DNA of 7,629 bases from Desulfobacterales bacterium (lineage in GTDB: Bacteria; Desulfobacterota; Desulfobacteria; Desulfobacterales; JAUCGF01): contig JAOZRC010000242.1 in the NCBI GenBank assembly GCA_029940345.1, positions 1-7,629 on the forward strand, given 5' to 3'. The position numbers and the translations under genes are program-made. The notes beneath the pieces are model-generated. The model was given only the letters and a program-made list of their open reading frames with translations. It was not told where the DNA came from and searched no databases. Position 1 is the first letter of the stretch. Every line of letters begins with the position of its first letter. Below are positions 6,057 through 7,629 of this stretch, piece after piece.

Positions 6057-7139
6057 TCAGCCAAACAACGCTTTTTCAAATTTATTTGCAGATTCGGTGT
6101 TCACCTTATTCAATAGATGGGAATAGACGTTCAATGTTATTGTCGGTGTTGCATGGCCTAACTGCTCGCTGATATAAACGATATTTTCACCCTGATCTAT
6201 TTTCAAGCTTGCGTATGTATGCCGCAGATCGTGAAAACGGATTTCATCAACACCCGCCTTTTTTAACGCCGGTTTGAAGTGCCGCCGGACCATGTTGCTA
6301 TGATGATTGTGCTTTCCGGCATCGTTCGGAAAAACAAGATCAAGTTCGTTCGGAGCGCTCCGCAGTTTCCACTTTTTAAGCCCCTTCATCATATCGCATC
6401 CGATGTCTATATTACGTCTTGATTTAGCTGTTTTAGTATCATACAAAGCCCCGTGATTAAATGATCGCCTGACTCTTATCTGACTGTTGGTATAGTCAAT
6501 ATCATTCCACTGCAAGCCTAAGATTTCGCCTTGACGCATCCCTGACAGGACAGCCAGCTTGAATAATAATTTATATTTCCGGTTCGTTACGCATCCCAAG
6601 AACGCTTGAATCTGTCCAGGTGATAAAATCCGGATTGCTTTCTTGTGTCCGGTGCTACGCGGTCTCTCAGCATCACGAACAGGATTGATGGTTATATAAC
6701 GATGTCTGACAGCGTATTGCATGATCTGATTTAAGCATACCAGCATCTTTCTGATCGTAACCACGTTCATTGACACCCGCTCACGCTCTGCAATCCACGT
6801 TTCAATTGTCGCTATGGTGATTCGGTCAATTTTCATGCCATTCAATTCTGAAAAATGATTTCTTGTATGGCCTTCATACATGGCCCAGGTTGTCGCTCGG
6901 ATTTTGGTCTTTTTGTGTGCAAGCCACCGTTGCGCAACTTCTGAAAACAAAGGCATCTCTTTTGCCGGTATATACGCGCCGGTTCTAAGTTTGGATTTGA
7001 TTTCGTCAAGAGCTTTGTCGGCATCCTTTTTCAGAGTTCCCTTCGGTAACTGGATTCTTTGTCTTTTGCCGTCCTGGTCAAAGAAGTCCATCACATAGAT
7101 AAAACCGTTTTTAAGTGATCGTTTAGCTATTCTTGCCAT
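6057..7139 (-). CDS. Tyrosine recombinase / site-specific integrase
   Basis: Phage- or island-type integrase that catalyses integration and, with a helper, excision at the tRNA attachment site. In the 360-residue form an N-terminal arm-binding region (about 1-50) is followed by a SAM-like core-binding domain (about 65-150) and the catalytic domain (about 165-345). Catalytic residues are all present: R202 in SGMRQGE, a lysine in TKTAKS (K236 or K239), H303 and R306 in HDLRHT, H329 in LGHA and nucleophile Y339 in NVYSHLL. I chose ATG 7139, giving MARIAKRSLKNG, over the in-frame TTG at 7184, which lacks a spaced ribosome binding site; support at 7139 is also weak. The gene ends in tandem TGA TGA (6059-6054). 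It probably shares a transcript with the 62-codon gene upstream. Confidence 0.93.
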   Translation of the reverse strand: MARIAKRSLKNGFIYVMDFFDQDGKRQRIQLPKGTLKKDADKALDEIKSKLRTGAYIPAKEMPLFSEVAQRWLAHKKTKIRATTWAMYEGHTRNHFSELNGMKIDRITIATIETWIAERERVSMNVVTIRKMLVCLNQIMQYAVRHRYITINPVRDAERPRSTGHKKAIRILSPGQIQAFLGCVTNRKYKLLFKLAVLSGMRQGEILGLQWNDIDYTNSQIRVRRSFNHGALYDTKTAKSRRNIDIGCDMMKGLKKWKLRSAPNELDLVFPNDAGKHNHHSNMVRRHFKPALKKAGVDEIRFHDLRHTYASLKIDQGENIVYISEQLGHATPTITLNVYSHLLNKVNTESANKFEKALFG

Positions 7140-7156
7140 GATATACTCGCGAAGGC

Positions 7157-7231
7157 CATAATTGGTGATTTTATAATTGATCAATACCTTAATTCATAGG
7201 CGTAAGACATATTTCAAAATCACCAATTATG
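7157..7231. repeat. Perfect 16-bp inverted repeat upstream of the integrase
   Basis: CATAATTGGTGATTTT (7157-7172) and AAAATCACCAATTATG (7216-7231) are exact reverse complements separated by 43 bp, a centre-to-centre distance of 59 bp. Between them is a 10-bp palindrome ATTGATCAAT (7176-7185). The position just upstream of the integrase start suggests paired operators or excisionase sites, or an mRNA stem ahead of the integrase start. Each arm contains the heptamer GGTGATT that recurs elsewhere in this regulatory region. Confidence 0.8.
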
Positions 7232-7246
7232 ACCGTGCCAAGTATA

Positions 7247-7256
7247 GCACCTCCTT
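7247..7256 (-). promoter_or_regulatory. Near-consensus Shine-Dalgarno without an obvious gene
   Basis: On the minus strand AAAGGAGGTG lies immediately after the TAG of the 62-codon gene, the best anti-SD match in the window. The only start at normal spacing is TTG (7241-7239), which opens a frame of four codons, TTG GCA CGG TCA, before TAA. The integrase start is more than 100 nt further on. Confidence 0.5.
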
Positions 7257-7257
7257 T

Positions 7258-7446
7258 CTAAAGCCCGGTTAGATCAAATGTCCCGGTGATTTCCGGTGAT
7301 TCAAAGCGGATCCGCTTCAGCGTGTAACGTTCAGCTACGGAGCAAGGGATAACTTCCCATAGTTCGCCATTGCCTGAACGTTCAAGCCTGTGCCTAAGCT
7401 CCACAGCTTCCTTGTAGCTGAAATTTTCCGATTGATGCTTTGCCAT
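7258..7446 (-). CDS. Small protein of unknown function upstream of the integrase
   Basis: Encodes 62 residues, MAKHQSENFSYKEAVEL and so on, with no signal peptide or membrane segment. The middle is charged and could form a helix (about residues 10-24); the C-terminal half looks beta-rich. I do not recognise a family. It lacks the clear helix-turn-helix of common excisionases, although position and size would suit a directionality factor or small regulator. The start is supported by AAGG 7 nt before ATG 7446. It lies in the direction of the integrase, 118 nt upstream of its ATG, downstream of a promoter and a possible structured leader. Two tandem copies of a GGTGATT-containing motif (7282-7302) lie in its 3' end. 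Confidence 0.6.
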   Translation of the reverse strand: MAKHQSENFSYKEAVELRHRLERSGNGELWEVIPCSVAERYTLKRIRFESPEITGTFDLTGL

Positions 7447-7466
7447 ACCCCCGCCTTAAACTGAAA

Positions 7467-7580
7467 ATGCCGCCCAGGTTTTAGCCAACGTTAAGACAAT
7501 CGTTTTTACAGCCTCACGGTCTGTAATTCCTGAACGGCATTATTGAATTTTTAATTGTTTATGTCTTAATTTATTGGCTA
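7467..7580 (-). ncRNA. Candidate pseudoknotted leader RNA
   Basis: Read on the minus strand from 7580, arm A (TAGCCAA, TAAA, TTAAGACA; 7580-7562) pairs with A' (TGTCTTAA, CG, TTGGCTA; 7498-7482): 15 Watson-Crick pairs around a small internal loop. Arm B (ATGCCGTTCAGG; 7540-7529) pairs with B' (CCTGGGCGGCAT; 7478-7467) over 12 positions, the only non-Watson-Crick pairs being two G-U wobbles. The order A-B-A'-B' means the stems cross. Between B and A' a hairpin (7526-7506) has six pairs, a bulged A, CC/GG and a GUGA tetraloop. The segments are closely packed and end about 20 nt before the start of the 62-codon gene. It matches no family I can name. Confidence 0.5.
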
Positions 7581-7587
7581 CTTGACA

Positions 7588-7614
7588 TTTATATTATCTT
7601 GTGGTGATTGTCAA
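7588..7614 (-). promoter_or_regulatory. Probable promoter of the small gene and integrase
   Basis: On the minus strand TTGACA (7614-7609) and TATAAA (7593-7588) are spaced by 15 nt, shorter than the ideal 17. The predicted start, about 7580, coincides with the first base of the structured leader. AATCACC, the heptamer recurring in this region, lies in the spacer right beside the -35 element, and TTGACA also occurs on the plus strand at 7582-7587, making an inverted repeat. Confidence 0.5.
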
Positions 7615-7629
7615 TAGCGTTTTGTGTTT

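Larger units (their letters stand above)
5944..7629. mobile_element. Left end of a tRNA-integrated element, incomplete
   Basis: A tyrosine integrase gene lies 85 nt beyond the CCA end of tRNA-Arg and points toward it, with its upstream gene and regulatory DNA further right. This is the common layout of a genomic island or prophage integrated into the 3' end of a tRNA. The crossover is presumably in the T arm or acceptor 3' half, which the element must restore; the exact left border is not defined. No second copy of the tRNA 3' end is seen up to 7629, so the other attachment site and any cargo are outside the window. Confidence 0.6.

Noticed and set aside
6054..6059. Tandem TGA as recoding for selenocysteine or pyrrolysine
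   Set aside because: Two consecutive stops after a complete catalytic domain, with no recoding structure, indicate ordinary termination.

Overview
This is a bacterial chromosomal window of about 7.6 kb. It joins a stretch of ordinary housekeeping genes (1 to about 5890) to the first 1.7 kb of an integrative element at a tRNA gene (about 5896 to the right edge). Gene content, moderate GC, good Shine-Dalgarno sites and the abundance of short extragenic palindromic repeats suggest a Gram-negative bacterium, perhaps Desulfobacterota. That taxonomic guess is inference only.

Left part. Fragments of dispersed repeats (7-79) are followed by a promoter and a hairpin-rich leader, then argG (argininosuccinate synthase, 292-1557). 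A 241-bp imperfect palindrome (1563-1803) fills most of the gap before an aspartate carbamoyltransferase gene (1843-2925). Both enzymes use aspartate, one for arginine and one for pyrimidines. No argH, pyrI or pyrC is visible. A sensor histidine kinase (4546-2939, minus) converges on pyrB with only 13 nt between stops. It is divergent from a small SAM-dependent methyltransferase gene (4791-5408), and two well-placed sigma70-type promoters lie back to back between them. No response regulator is present.

Middle. From 5409 to 5895 there is no intact gene. The stretch holds a composite imperfect palindrome (5449-5602) with a near-identical inverted copy of one arm at 56-79, a second hairpin repeat (5630-5654), a probable degenerate fragment of a tyrosine-recombinase gene (5711-5812), and a tRNA promoter.

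Right part. tRNA-Arg(CCU), with encoded CCA (5896-5971), is followed by a full-length tyrosine integrase (7139-6057, minus) whose 3' end faces the tRNA. This is the usual layout of an element integrated at a tRNA 3' end. Upstream of the integrase, in the same direction, lie a 62-codon gene of unknown function (7446-7258), a dense set of inverted repeats, and a promoter at the right edge. The other end of the element and any cargo lie outside the window.

The most unusual signal is the 7467-7580 interval. Read on the minus strand it can form a 15-bp two-block stem, a crossing 12-bp stem whose only imperfections are two G-U wobbles, and an internal hairpin with a GUGA loop. The first arm begins about where the predicted promoter would start transcription. 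It looks like a pseudoknotted leader RNA controlling the small gene and the integrase.
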